NCBI RefSeq assembly: GCF_001014615.2
Contig: NZ_LBCQ02000002.1
Span: forward strand, 62,001 to 126,000
Reading direction: 5' to 3'
DNA from: Aquamicrobium sp. LC103
GTDB taxonomy: Bacteria > Pseudomonadota > Alphaproteobacteria > Rhizobiales > Rhizobiaceae
DNA: 64,000 nt
This document shows positions 1-8,235 of the stretch, in pieces. Position 1 is the first letter of the stretch, and every line of letters starts with the position of its first letter. The translations under genes were made by a program, and so were the position numbers. The notes under the pieces are model-generated. The model saw nothing but the letters and a program-made list of their open reading frames with translations. It did no database searches and was not told where the DNA came from.

Positions 1-454
1 CGGAGCCGGATTCGGTGTCGCCGATGATCCAGCGGGCGGTGTCGCCGGCGGCGATCGGTCCAGGGCCGGTCAGGCTCTCGCCCGGTTCGAGCGCGATATT
101 GGTGATCTGGCCTGGTGCGGCATAGATCTGATAGAGCGCGCCTTCCGACCACGGATAGACCTGAATGGCATTGAAATAGCCTTCGCGGCGCGGCTGCACG
201 CGGGCGGCGGCATTGGCGTTCTCAACGCGGCCGGTCGCCGTGCTGGCAGTCTGGCCGCCGCGTGCGACTGTCCACGCCGGCGGGACATGGATCGGCCTCA
301 GCCGCTCGTCCGTCACGGCGGCGGGAATAGCCGGCAGCGGCGGCACGCTGTTGTCGTAGCTGATTTCTGGCGGACGGTTGGTGGCGCAGCCAGCCAGCAT
401 GGTTGCGGACAGCAACAGAGCCGGAATGGTGGAGGTGCGAAGGACTGGGCTCAT
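1..454 (-). CDS. trbG: TrbG, conjugal transfer protein (VirB9-like), C-terminus cut by window edge
   Basis: The frame opens at the ATG at 452-454 and runs to the window edge (151 residues seen). The N-terminus has a hydrophobic stretch ending in a lipobox-like LAGC with Cys about residue 23. It is followed by a proline-rich linker and the start of the VirB9/TrbG beta domain (GYFNAIQVYPWSEGALYQIY). TrbG family proteins form part of the outer-membrane core of the mating-pair channel. The start overlaps the trbF stop as ATGA, so translation is coupled to trbF. The missing part and trbI, which usually follows, should lie left of the window. Confidence 0.9.
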   Translation of the reverse strand, partial: MSPVLRTSTIPALLLSATMLAGCATNRPPEISYDNSVPPLPAIPAAVTDERLRPIHVPPAWTVARGGQTASTATGRVENANAAARVQPRREGYFNAIQVYPWSEGALYQIYAAPGQITNIALEPGESLTGPGPIAAGDTARWIIGDTESGS

Positions 455-1140
455 TGGCTCAGCTCCCGAGACCAGTTAATGGCGTTGACATAGATGCCGA
501 GCGGATTGGCTTTCAGGCGTTCGGCGTCTCGGGGCGGCTGGAGGACGATGGTCAAGATAGCCGTCCACCGCTCCGTCGTCGCGAGCTTGCCATCCTCGTA
601 ACGGCGCTCGGTCCAGGCGACGCGGAAGCTGTCGGCCGAGGCGCGAATGACGCTTGAGACCTCAACGGCGATCTGCTGCTTGCCGACCTTGGTGAAGGGG
701 TCATTGGTGCGGGCATAGTCGTTGAGGGCGCCCGCCCCACGATCGGTCGTCCATTCATAGGCGCGAAGCCAGTTCTGGCGCACAATGATCGGATCGGCGG
801 GGATGCTTCTGACCTGCTCGATGAAACGGGCGAGATGCCACGCGATCTGCGGATCGGTCGGGCGGAAGTCGGCAGTCGCCGGGGCGACGGTCTGGGCCTG
901 GCCGAGCTTGTCGACCTGCACCACCCAGGGAACGACAGTTCCCTGCACCGACTGCCAGACAAGTGCGGCGGCGAAGCCACCAGAGAGAACCAGCGAGCCG
1001 AAGGCCATTAGCCGCCAGTTCTTGGCCTGCACACGGGCCGAGCCGATGCGCTCGTCCCAGAGCTGCGCGGCCTTCTGGTATGGGGTCTCGGGTTGCGGGG
1101 TTTTGCCGTAATGCGTGGCGGGTCGTCGAAACAGGTTCAT
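451..1140 (-). CDS. trbF: TrbF, conjugal transfer protein (VirB8-like)
   Basis: This 229-residue protein has the VirB8/TrbF layout: a short basic cytoplasmic N-terminus, one membrane segment at about residues 44-65 (LMAFGSLVLSGGFAAALVW) and a periplasmic NTF2-like domain. The periplasmic part carries typical TrbF segments such as RFIEQVRSIPADP and RWTAILTIVLQPP. It is an inner-membrane scaffold of the type IV channel. Its start overlaps the end of trbL and its stop overlaps the trbG start, matching one long trb transcript read leftward. Length is usual for the family. Confidence 0.95.
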   Translation of the reverse strand: MNLFRRPATHYGKTPQPETPYQKAAQLWDERIGSARVQAKNWRLMAFGSLVLSGGFAAALVWQSVQGTVVPWVVQVDKLGQAQTVAPATADFRPTDPQIAWHLARFIEQVRSIPADPIIVRQNWLRAYEWTTDRGAGALNDYARTNDPFTKVGKQQIAVEVSSVIRASADSFRVAWTERRYEDGKLATTERWTAILTIVLQPPRDAERLKANPLGIYVNAINWSRELSQ

Positions 1141-2492
1141 GAGCGGTCACTTTCGGAAAGGTTGACGGAAGAGCCGGAGCCGTGGCCGTCGCCGGAGCGG
1201 ACGGCATGGGTTGTGGTCTGGACGCCATGCGAGAGGCGCTGCGAGCGCTGCATTCGCTTCGCCCAATCGGGCTGGTCCTTGGCGGTGTGGATGGCGGAAG
1301 CGGCGTCGGCCGCCGCATCGGAAGAACCGCCGACTGCCCCCATGGTCGAAGAACCGCCCGTGACGCCGAAGCCGCTTTTCACGCCATCGGAAAAGCTGGC
1401 CTTGACGCTGGCTGCGGCGCGACGCAGCGGAGATATGGCGGCGGAGCCAGCCGCGCGACCGATGCTGCCCATGCCGGATGCGGCACCTGCCGCGCCGGAC
1501 TGGCCGAGCGAACCGAGGCTGAAGGCGGCGGATGCCGCGCCGGCGGTGGTCGCGCCGCCGCGCGCGGCGGCAGCGCCGGTGGAAAGCGCGGCTGCACCGC
1601 CCTTGGCGGCAAGGCCGGCAGCACCAGCGCCGGCCAGCACCATGCCGCCTGCGGCAAGGCCGGTTCCAACGGCAGCGCCTGCGCCGAGCTGCGGGCCGCC
1701 GGAGACGAGGCCGTTGGCGATGCCGGGGCCGAAGATGCCGAGGCCGAGAAGCGAGAGAGCGGCGAGCACGACGGCCATGGCGTCGTCGATGCTCGGTGTC
1801 TGGCCGCCGAACCCTTGCGTGAACTGTGAGAACAGCGTCGAGCCGATGCCAATGATGACGGCCAGCACCAGAACCTTGATGCCGGACGACATCACATTGC
1901 CCAACACCTTCTCGGCCATGAAGGCGCTTTTGCCCCAAAGCCCGAAGGGAATGAGGACAAAGCCGGCGAGCGTCGCCAGCTTGAATTCGATCAGGGTGAC
2001 GAAGAGCTGGATCGCCAGGATGAAGAAAGCGAGGATCACCAGCGCCCAGGCGAAGAGCAGGCACGCGATCTGGATGAAGTTCTCGAAGAAGGCGACCCAA
2101 CCCATCAGGTCGGAGATGGATTCGAGCAGCGGCCGGGCGGCATCGAGGCCGGTCTGTGCGACTTTGCCGGGACGCATCAGGTCGGTGGTCGAGAAGCCGG
2201 TGCCTGACGCCTTGAGGCCGAGGCCGGCAAAGCTGTCGAAGACGATTTTCGCGAGGTTGTTCCAGTTGGAAGTCAGGTAGGCAAAAGCCCCGACGAACAG
2301 CGTCTTCTTCACGAGCCGGGCGATGATGTCGTCATCCGCGCCCCAGGACCAGACCAGCGCAGCCAGCGTCACATCGATGACGATGAGCGTGGTAGCGATA
2401 AAGGCGACCTCGCCGCCGAGCAGCCCGAATCCGCTGTCGATGTAACGGGTGAAGGTGCCGAGGAATGTGTCGATGACTCCGCTGCCGCCCAT
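1137..2492 (-). CDS. trbL: TrbL/VirB6-like polytopic inner-membrane channel protein
   Basis: A 451-residue protein. The first 270 or so residues hold several long hydrophobic helices, including one near residue 40 and a pair around residues 145-200. The remainder is a low-complexity Ala/Gly/Ser tail, which is characteristic of P-type TrbL. The family forms the inner-membrane part of the DNA channel. The gene lies between the trbK-like exclusion gene (3-bp gap) and trbF (4-bp overlap). The Ala/Gly-rich tail produces many spurious open frames on the other strand, which I ignored. Confidence 0.93.
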   Translation of the reverse strand: MGGSGVIDTFLGTFTRYIDSGFGLLGGEVAFIATTLIVIDVTLAALVWSWGADDDIIARLVKKTLFVGAFAYLTSNWNNLAKIVFDSFAGLGLKASGTGFSTTDLMRPGKVAQTGLDAARPLLESISDLMGWVAFFENFIQIACLLFAWALVILAFFILAIQLFVTLIEFKLATLAGFVLIPFGLWGKSAFMAEKVLGNVMSSGIKVLVLAVIIGIGSTLFSQFTQGFGGQTPSIDDAMAVVLAALSLLGLGIFGPGIANGLVSGGPQLGAGAAVGTGLAAGGMVLAGAGAAGLAAKGGAAALSTGAAAARGGATTAGAASAAFSLGSLGQSGAAGAASGMGSIGRAAGSAAISPLRRAAASVKASFSDGVKSGFGVTGGSSTMGAVGGSSDAAADAASAIHTAKDQPDWAKRMQRSQRLSHGVQTTTHAVRSGDGHGSGSSVNLSESDRS

Positions 2493-2495
2493 GCG

Positions 2496-2783
2496 TCACC
2501 GCCCTTCGATTGGCGCGGGCGATGCCGTAGCCGGCGTGCGCCCAAGGAAGCGGTTGCGGGTCTCCGCCCAGACGCGCAGGCAGTAAGGGTCATACGCGGC
2601 CTTCTGGCCGAGCTGCTGGCATCGGCGCTGGTCTCCGCGCAGCGGATCGGAAGCAGGTTGGAGAATGCGCACCGGCGAAGATGCCGGCGAGTCCCCTTTG
2701 CGGGTCAGCTCGATCACCGTCGTCATGACCGCGACGGCGACGAGCACGATAGCGCCGAGGCGGGCCAGCATCTTGCCGTCCAT
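2496..2783 (-). CDS. TrbK-alt, putative entry-exclusion protein
   Basis: A 95-residue protein with one N-terminal membrane segment (LGAIVLVAVAVMTTVIEL, about residues 9-26). A short soluble part contains a Cys pair and the segment RCQQLGQKAAYDPYCLRVWAE, typical of the small TrbK-alt family found between trbJ and trbL in alphaproteobacterial elements. By family it may block redundant entry of the same element. It lacks a classical TrbK lipobox, so the exclusion role is inferred from position and family resemblance. The reading frame ends 3 bp before trbL. Confidence 0.8.
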   Translation of the reverse strand: MDGKMLARLGAIVLVAVAVMTTVIELTRKGDSPASSPVRILQPASDPLRGDQRRCQQLGQKAAYDPYCLRVWAETRNRFLGRTPATASPAPIEGR

Positions 2784-2803
2784 GGGGATGCTCCTTCTGT
2801 CGG

Positions 2804-3574
2804 TTACTTGCTGGTGTTGAACATCTGCGCGTTGCCCGGCTGGTAGCCCGAGCCCGGCGTCAGAAAGCGGCGGCGCTGTTCGCGGCCCTGTTCGGCGGCG
2901 GCGGCCCGCTCGGCCTCGGTGAGCGCGCTGGCACGGCCATTCGAGGCGAGCAGCGCCACGAGATCCGAAAGCTGCTGCGACTGCAGTGCGAGAAGCTGGT
3001 TGCCCGCCTGCGCGGCTTGCAAAGCCCCGGTCGCGCCCTGGCTCTGGTCGATCAGCGCCGACATCTGCGCGCGGTTGCTGTCGATATTGCCGACAGCACC
3101 GGCCTGTACGCGCATGGCATCCTGTAAGCCGCCGACGGTGTTTTGCCAGCGCGAGCGCGCATTGACGACGAGCTGCTGGTCGGTGGCCGACATCGAGAGG
3201 TTGCCGTACTGGCTCTGAAACGCCTGATCGATCTTCTGGACGTCGAAGGCGATGTTCTGCGCCTGGCCGAGAAGCTGTTGGGTCTTCTGGACGTTCTGCT
3301 GCAAGGTCTGGAGGGCAGAGAACGGCAGGCTGGCGAGGTTCTTGGCCTGATTGATAAGCATCTGCGCTTCATTCTGAAGCGAGGTAATCTGATGGGTGAT
3401 CTGCTCCAGCGTGCGCGCGGCAGTGAGGACGTTCTGCGCATAGTTCGCCGGGTCATAGACGATGCGCCAAGCATTGGCCGGCGTCGCAATCATCGGCGAG
3501 AAGGCCACCGGCGCCGCGGCGAGCACGGTTGCGGCAAGCGCCACGGCGCGCGAGCGGAAAGTACGGGTCTTCAT
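2804..3574 (-). CDS. trbJ: TrbJ, conjugal transfer periplasmic protein (VirB5-like)
   Basis: I chose the ATG at 3574: AAGGAG lies 7-10 bases upstream and a clear signal peptide follows (TVLAAAPVAFSPMIATPANA, ending near residue 35). The mature protein is helical and Gln-rich (ILTAARTLEQITHQ, NVQKTQQLLGQAQN), as in TrbJ/VirB5 minor pilus proteins. The start overlaps the trbE stop by ATGA. A longer in-frame extension to 3652 is unlikely because it has no ribosome site and would bury the signal peptide. Confidence 0.92.
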   Translation of the reverse strand: MKTRTFRSRAVALAATVLAAAPVAFSPMIATPANAWRIVYDPANYAQNVLTAARTLEQITHQITSLQNEAQMLINQAKNLASLPFSALQTLQQNVQKTQQLLGQAQNIAFDVQKIDQAFQSQYGNLSMSATDQQLVVNARSRWQNTVGGLQDAMRVQAGAVGNIDSNRAQMSALIDQSQGATGALQAAQAGNQLLALQSQQLSDLVALLASNGRASALTEAERAAAAEQGREQRRRFLTPGSGYQPGNAQMFNTSK

Positions 3575-6015
3575 GGCATGGTCTCCTTTTCGGCTTGGGG
3601 GAAGTTCGGGATGAGATCGGCCGCCCAACCGGCGTCGCGGGCGCGCAGCCATGCCGCGAGGAAGCCTTCGCGGCCATGCTCGGCGACGAGGTTCGCGATC
3701 AGGGTCTGGTCGGATTTGGAGGATGCGGCGCAGAGCGCGAGGCCAACCTCACTCAAGCCCAATTCGAACAGGCGGTTGCCGCGCCGCGACTGGCAGTAAT
3801 AGTCCCGCTTGGGCGTGGCCCGCGCGAGGATTTCGATCTGCCGGTCGTTGAGGCCGAAGCGCCGATAGATCGCTGTGATCTGCGGCTCGATAGCGCGTTC
3901 GTTCGGCAGATGCAGCCGCGTCGGGCAGCTCTCGATGATGGCCGGCGCGATGCTCGAATTGTCGATGTCGCTGAGCGACTGCGTGGCGAAGATGACGGAC
4001 GCATTCTTTTTTCTCAGCGTCTTCAGCCATTCGCGGAGCTGGCCGGCGAAGCCTTCATCGTCTAGGGCCAGCCAGCCCTCGTCGATGATGAGCAGCGTCG
4101 GCCGCCCGTCGAGCCTGTTCCCGATGCGGTGGAAGAGATAGGAAAGCACGGCCGGCGCTGCGCCGGTGCCGACCAACCCCTCGATCTCGAATGCCTGTAC
4201 GGCGGCCGAACCCAGATGCTCGGCCTCGGCGTCGAGCAACCGACCGTAGGCCCCGCCGACGCAATAAGGCCGGAGCGCCTGCTTGATGTCATTGGACTGG
4301 AGCAGGACCGCGAAGCCGGTGATGGTGCGTTCCTCGACCGGCGCGGAGGCCAATGAGGTCAGCGCCGTCCAGATATGCTCCTTCACCTCGGGCGTTACCG
4401 GCACGCTCTCGCGCATGAGGATCGCCACGATCCAGTCGGCGGCCCAGGCACGCTCATAGGTGTCGTGGATGCGGGCGAGCGGCTGAAGCGAGACCGAGAA
4501 CTCGTCGCCCTCGGTCAGCCCGCCGCCGAGATCGTGCCAGTCGCCGCCCATGGCGAGCGCCGCGGCGCGGATGCTGCCGCCGAAATCGAAGGCGAAGACC
4601 TGCGAGTGATCATAACGCCGGAACTGCAACGCCATGAGCGCGAGCAGCACGGACTTGCCGGCGCCGGTCGGGCCGACGACAAGGGTGTGGCCCACGTCGC
4701 CGACATGAAGGGATAACCGGAACGGGGTCGAGCCTTCGGTCTTGCCGTAAAGCAAGGGGGGCGCACCGAAATGCTCGTCCCGTTCCGGCCCCGCCCACAC
4801 CGCGGATAGCGGGATCATGTGGGCGAGATTCAAAGTGCTGATGGGGGGCTGACGGACGTTCGCGTAGGCATGTCCGGGCAACGAGCCGAGCCAGGCATCG
4901 ACGGCATTGACGGTTTCGACCATGGCGGTGAAGTCGCGGCCCTGGATGACCTTCTCGACCAGACGCAACTTCTCGTCGGCAAGGCGCGGATCGGCGTCCC
5001 ACACCACGATGGTCGCGGTGACATAGGCCATGCCCGCGACGTCCTGGCCGAGCTCCTGCAAGGCCATGTCGGCGTCGGCCGCCTTGTTGGACGCATCGGT
5101 GTCCACCAGCGCCGAGGCTTCGTTGGTCAGGACTTCCTTGAGGATCGCCGCGATGGACTTGCGCTTGGCGAACCACTGGCGGCGAATTTTGGTCAGCAGC
5201 TTCGTCGCGTCAGTTTTGTCGAGCAGGATCGCGCGGGTCGACCAGCGATACGGGAACGCGAGCCGGTTGAGGTCATCGAGCAGGCCGGGCGTGGTCACGG
5301 TCGGGAAACCGATGACGGTGAGAACGCGCAGATGCTGATCGCCAAGGCGTGGCTCCAGGCCGCCGGTCATCGGCTGGTCGGCGAGTAGAGCATCGAGATA
5401 GATCGGCGTCTCGGGGACGCGGACGCGATGCCGTTTGGTCGAAACCGTCGAGTGCAGATAGGTCAGCGTCTCTACGTCATCCAGCCAGGCGCACTCCGGC
5501 ATGAAGCCGTCGAGCAGCGCGAGCATCCGATCGGTACGGTCGATGAAACCGCGCATCACCTCCTGGGGATCGACGCCGGATTGCTCGCGGCCCTCGTAAA
5601 GCCATGTCTCGGCCCGGGCGGCGTCCTCGGCCGGCGGCAGATAGAGGATGGTCAGGAAATAGTCCGACACGAAATGGATGCCGGCTTCCTCGAAATCGGC
5701 CTTGCGTTCCTCGTCCACCAGGCCCGATGCCGGATCGGGGAACATGCTGTCGGGATAGGTCGCGGCTTCGCTGCGCTGCGCCTCGACGAAGATGCTCCAG
5801 CCGGAGCCGAGGCGGCGGAAAGCGTTGTTGATGCGGCCGGCGACCGCGACCAGCTCGGCGGCGACGGCGCTATCGAGATCGGGCCCACGGAAGCGCGCCG
5901 TGCGCTGGAACGAGCCGTCCTTGTTCACGACGACGCCGGGGCCGACCAGAGCGGCCCAAGGCAGGAAATCTGTAAGGCGGCTGGCGCTGCGGAGATATTC
6001 GGCGAGGTTCATCAT
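3571..6015 (-). CDS. trbE: TrbE, conjugal transfer ATPase (VirB4-like)
   Basis: An 814-residue VirB4-class ATPase. The N-terminal CagE/TrbE domain is followed by a Walker A (VVGPTGAGKS, about residue 446) and a Walker B (LLIIDEGWLALDD, about residue 638), then the conserved KTLRKKNASVIFATQSLSDI. It powers assembly of the channel and pilus at the inner membrane. It sits 14 bp after trbD, and its stop overlaps the trbJ start. Length and motifs are intact, so the transfer ATPase looks functional. Confidence 0.96.
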   Translation of the reverse strand: MMNLAEYLRSASRLTDFLPWAALVGPGVVVNKDGSFQRTARFRGPDLDSAVAAELVAVAGRINNAFRRLGSGWSIFVEAQRSEAATYPDSMFPDPASGLVDEERKADFEEAGIHFVSDYFLTILYLPPAEDAARAETWLYEGREQSGVDPQEVMRGFIDRTDRMLALLDGFMPECAWLDDVETLTYLHSTVSTKRHRVRVPETPIYLDALLADQPMTGGLEPRLGDQHLRVLTVIGFPTVTTPGLLDDLNRLAFPYRWSTRAILLDKTDATKLLTKIRRQWFAKRKSIAAILKEVLTNEASALVDTDASNKAADADMALQELGQDVAGMAYVTATIVVWDADPRLADEKLRLVEKVIQGRDFTAMVETVNAVDAWLGSLPGHAYANVRQPPISTLNLAHMIPLSAVWAGPERDEHFGAPPLLYGKTEGSTPFRLSLHVGDVGHTLVVGPTGAGKSVLLALMALQFRRYDHSQVFAFDFGGSIRAAALAMGGDWHDLGGGLTEGDEFSVSLQPLARIHDTYERAWAADWIVAILMRESVPVTPEVKEHIWTALTSLASAPVEERTITGFAVLLQSNDIKQALRPYCVGGAYGRLLDAEAEHLGSAAVQAFEIEGLVGTGAAPAVLSYLFHRIGNRLDGRPTLLIIDEGWLALDDEGFAGQLREWLKTLRKKNASVIFATQSLSDIDNSSIAPAIIESCPTRLHLPNERAIEPQITAIYRRFGLNDRQIEILARATPKRDYYCQSRRGNRLFELGLSEVGLALCAASSKSDQTLIANLVAEHGREGFLAAWLRARDAGWAADLIPNFPQAEKETMP

Positions 6016-6029
6016 GGGCGTCGCCTCCC

Positions 6030-6308
6030 TCAGACCGCGAGGAAAGCCGGCAGGCGCAGATGGCGCCGCCCGACCTCGACGAATTGGGGATCGCGCTTGG
6101 CAGCCCAGACCGCCGCGACATGGCCGATCGCCCAGATGGCGATGCCGACCAGCCAGAGGCGCAGGCCGAGGCCCACGGCCCCGGCCAGCGTCCCGTTGAG
6201 GATCGCGATGGAACGCGGCGCACCGCCGAGCAGGATGTGCTCGGTCAGCGCGCGGTGAACCGGGACGGTGAATCCCGGCACATCCAGTTGCTCGAAGGCG
6301 ACCGCCAT
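6030..6308 (-). CDS. trbD: TrbD, conjugal transfer membrane protein (VirB3-like)
   Basis: A 92-residue protein. The N-terminus has the family pattern of a short soluble segment (GFTVPVHRALTEHILLGG), followed by two adjacent hydrophobic helices around residues 35-68 and a basic tail. TrbD/VirB3 anchors the VirB4/TrbE ATPase to the inner membrane. The ATG at 6308 shares its first base with the trbC stop region, so the genes are tightly packed. Confidence 0.93.
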   Translation of the reverse strand: MAVAFEQLDVPGFTVPVHRALTEHILLGGAPRSIAILNGTLAGAVGLGLRLWLVGIAIWAIGHVAAVWAAKRDPQFVEVGRRHLRLPAFLAV

Positions 6309-6640
6309 CAGACGAGCGCCCCGCCGCCGAAGGAGAAGAACGACAGGAAGAACGAGCTGGCCGCGAAGGCGATCGACAGGCCGAAGACGATCTGGATCAG
6401 CTTGCGGAAGCCGCCGGACGTGTCACCGAAGGCGAGCGCCAGGCCGGTCGCGATGATGATGATGACGGCGACGATCTTGGCCACGGGGCCTTCGATCGAC
6501 TGAAGGATTTTCTGGAGCGGCGCTTCCCACGGCATCGAGGAGCCGGAGGCGTGAGCGGCGGGAACGAGGACGAGATTGACATAGGCGACGACGGCGACGG
6601 TCGCAACGGTGCGACGGACGCGCATGGGGATGCGGATCAT
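6308..6640 (-). CDS. trbC: TrbC, conjugative pilin subunit (VirB2-like)
   Basis: A 110-residue pilin with the expected order: signal peptide (VATVAVVAYVNLVLVPAAHA, cleavage near residue 31), a short mature N-terminus, then two long hydrophobic helices (VAKIVAVIIIIATGLALAFG and LIQIVFGLSIAFAASSFFLS). The start at 6640 overlaps the trbB stop by ATGA. A longer frame starting at 7051 is only the trbB shadow. TrbC is the major pilus subunit and probably the substrate of the TraF peptidase at 15,958-16,503. Confidence 0.94.
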   Translation of the reverse strand: MIRIPMRVRRTVATVAVVAYVNLVLVPAAHASGSSMPWEAPLQKILQSIEGPVAKIVAVIIIIATGLALAFGDTSGGFRKLIQIVFGLSIAFAASSFFLSFFSFGGGALV

Positions 6641-7620
6641 GAAGGGTCTCCAGCGTTGTTGGGGGTTGCGGGGCTGATGCGGTAATCTCCGTCCGGGCCG
6701 AGCCCTTCGACACGGGCGAGTTCGGCGAGCCGGCGCGCGGAGCCGCGGCCGGAGAGGACGGCCACGAGGCCGATCGTCTCGGCGATCAGGGCGCGCGGGA
6801 CGGTGACGACGGCCTCCTGAATGAGCTGTTCGAGGCGGCGCAGCGCGCCGATGCCGCTGCCGGCGTGGATCGTGCCGACGCCGCCGGGATGACCGGTGCC
6901 CCAGGCTTTGAGGAGGTCGAGCGCCTCGGGGCCGCGTACCTCGCCGATGGGAATGCGATCGGGGCGCAGGCGCAGCGATGAGCGGACAAGATCGGAGAGC
7001 GTTGCGACGCCTTCCTTGGTCCGCATGGAGACGAGGTTCGGAGCGGCGCATTGCAGCTCGCGCGTGTCCTCGATGATGACGACGCGATCGGCTGTCTTCG
7101 CCACCTCGGCGAGCAGCGCATTGGTGAGCGTGGTCTTGCCGGTGGACGTGCCGCCCGCGACGAGGATGTTGGCGCGCGCCGCGACAGCCGCGCGCAGCGT
7201 CACGGCCTGGTCCGCCGACATGATCCCGGCATCGACGTAGTTATCGAGCGTGAAGACGGCGACGGCGGGCTTGCGGATGGCGAAGGCCGGCGCGGCGACG
7301 ACCGGCGGCAAAAGACCCTCGAACCGCTCCCCCGTCTCGGGCAGTTCGGCCGAGACGCGCGGGGATCTGACGTGAACCTCCGCGCCGACATGATGGGCGA
7401 CCAGGCGCACGATGCGTTCGCCATCGGCGGATGACAGCCTCGCGCCGGTATCGGACAGCCCTTCGGAGAGACGGTCGATCCAGATGCGCCCATCAGGATT
7501 GAGCATGACTTCGACGATGCCGGCGTCGTCGAGATAGCGCGCGATGGCCGGGCCGAGCGCGGTGCGCAACATGCGCGCGCCGCGCTGGATCGCCTCCGGT
7601 TTCTGGTGAGAAGAAGTCAT
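6637..7620 (-). CDS. trbB: TrbB, conjugal transfer ATPase (VirB11-like)
   Basis: The ATG at 7620 was chosen because GGGGAC lies just upstream; this gives 327 residues. The secretion-ATPase core is complete: Walker A ([11 protein letters not shown], about residue 156), the Asp box ([10 protein letters not shown]), Walker B and His box ([30 protein letters not shown]). It is the hexameric traffic ATPase that works with TrbE and TraG. It is the first gene of the leftward trb run and is preceded by a region with two perfect palindromes. Confidence 0.95.
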   Translation of the reverse strand: MTSSHQKPEAIQRGARMLRTALGPAIARYLDDAGIVEVMLNPDGRIWIDRLSEGLSDTGARLSSADGERIVRLVAHHVGAEVHVRSPRVSAELPETGERFEGLLPPVVAAPAFAIRKPAVAVFTLDNYVDAGIMSADQAVTLRAAVAARANILVAGGTSTGKTTLTNALLAEVAKTADRVVIIEDTRELQCAAPNLVSMRTKEGVATLSDLVRSSLRLRPDRIPIGEVRGPEALDLLKAWGTGHPGGVGTIHAGSGIGALRRLEQLIQEAVVTVPRALIAETIGLVAVLSGRGSARRLAELARVEGLGPDGDYRISPATPNNAGDPS

Positions 7621-7760
7621 GCCGTCCCCAAAATGAAGGGGACGCAACAAACAGTTCCCCGATCGGGGATGATTAAAAGAGCCGGAAATCGGGCCTGTTC
7701 AACAAGTATCTAGACTCGCGCGGCAGTCGGCGGCTATCGGCGGCGAATAGGATAGGTCGG
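7621..7760 (-). promoter_or_regulatory. Putative trb operon promoter region with two palindromes
   Basis: Between copG and trbB two dyads are visible: CGTCCCC / GGGGACG (arms 7623-7629 and 7638-7644), which covers the trbB ribosome site, and a perfect 12-bp palindrome CCCCGATCGGGG at 7657-7668. The second, with flanking TT/AT, has the size of a LuxR- or TetR-type operator. The unlinked LuxR-type gene at 11,471 is a candidate binder, by inference only. Confidence 0.5.
7734..7756. repeat. Intergenic repeat copy 1 (CTATCGGCGGCGAATAGG)
   Basis: The 20 bases starting CTATCG at 7734 match the 20 bases at 10,317 with one mismatch (G/A at position 7). Both copies lie in the short gaps ahead of transfer genes (trbB and traG), in the same orientation relative to those genes. 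The shared position suggests a common cis element such as a promoter part or operator. Confidence 0.5.
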
Positions 7761-8225
7761 TTATTCCGGCGAGCCGGCGTTCGTCTTCGGCGCGATGTCT
7801 TCGCCCCCTGGCCGAACCGAGTCGAGATCGCGCGAGAGCTCTTTCAGGAATCTGTCTCCAGTCGCCAATCGCTTGCCGAGCGTCTGCATGAAGGCCTCAA
7901 ACCGCTCCAGGCCCTTGGCTCGGGCCGACGCCTGCGCGGCATCCGGCAGGACCGGGGTAAAGGTCAGCCAGTAGCGGACGAACAGCGAGATGGCCTCGCC
8001 GAGCACGGCGAGATCCTCGTCGAGCGTGTCGATCTGGCGACCGAGCTTGTCGAGGCGGCGGGACATGGCCGCTTCCAGCTTCTCGGTAGTATCGCCAGAG
8101 AGGAACGATGCCACGGCGGCTTCGACGATGGCGGATTTCGAGCTGTTCCGGCGCAGCGCCAGCGCCTCGACCTGTTTGAGCAAGGCGGGGTCGAAATAGA
8201 CGTTCATGCGGGTGCGGGATGTCAT
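7761..8225 (-). CDS. CopG/ribbon-helix-helix family protein of the transfer region
   Basis: A 154-residue protein starting at the ATG at 8225 (GAGGAGC about 6 bases upstream). The first 45 residues form an RHH DNA-binding motif (RMNVYFDPALLKQVEALALRRNSSKSAIVEAAVASFL). A helical segment follows (KLGRQIDTLDEDLAVLGEAISLFVRYWL) with a hydrophobic patch and a charged tail. Proteins of this size next to traG are probably relaxosome accessory or regulatory factors. The start lies 11 bases from the traG stop, so it is co-transcribed with the coupling protein. Confidence 0.85.
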   Translation of the reverse strand: MTSRTRMNVYFDPALLKQVEALALRRNSSKSAIVEAAVASFLSGDTTEKLEAAMSRRLDKLGRQIDTLDEDLAVLGEAISLFVRYWLTFTPVLPDAAQASARAKGLERFEAFMQTLGKRLATGDRFLKELSRDLDSVRPGGEDIAPKTNAGSPE

Positions 8226-8235
8226 GGTGCGCTCC

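Noticed and set aside
1093..2280. 395-residue plus-strand frame opposite trbL
   Set aside because: Caused by the Ala/Gly-rich trbL tail read in antisense.
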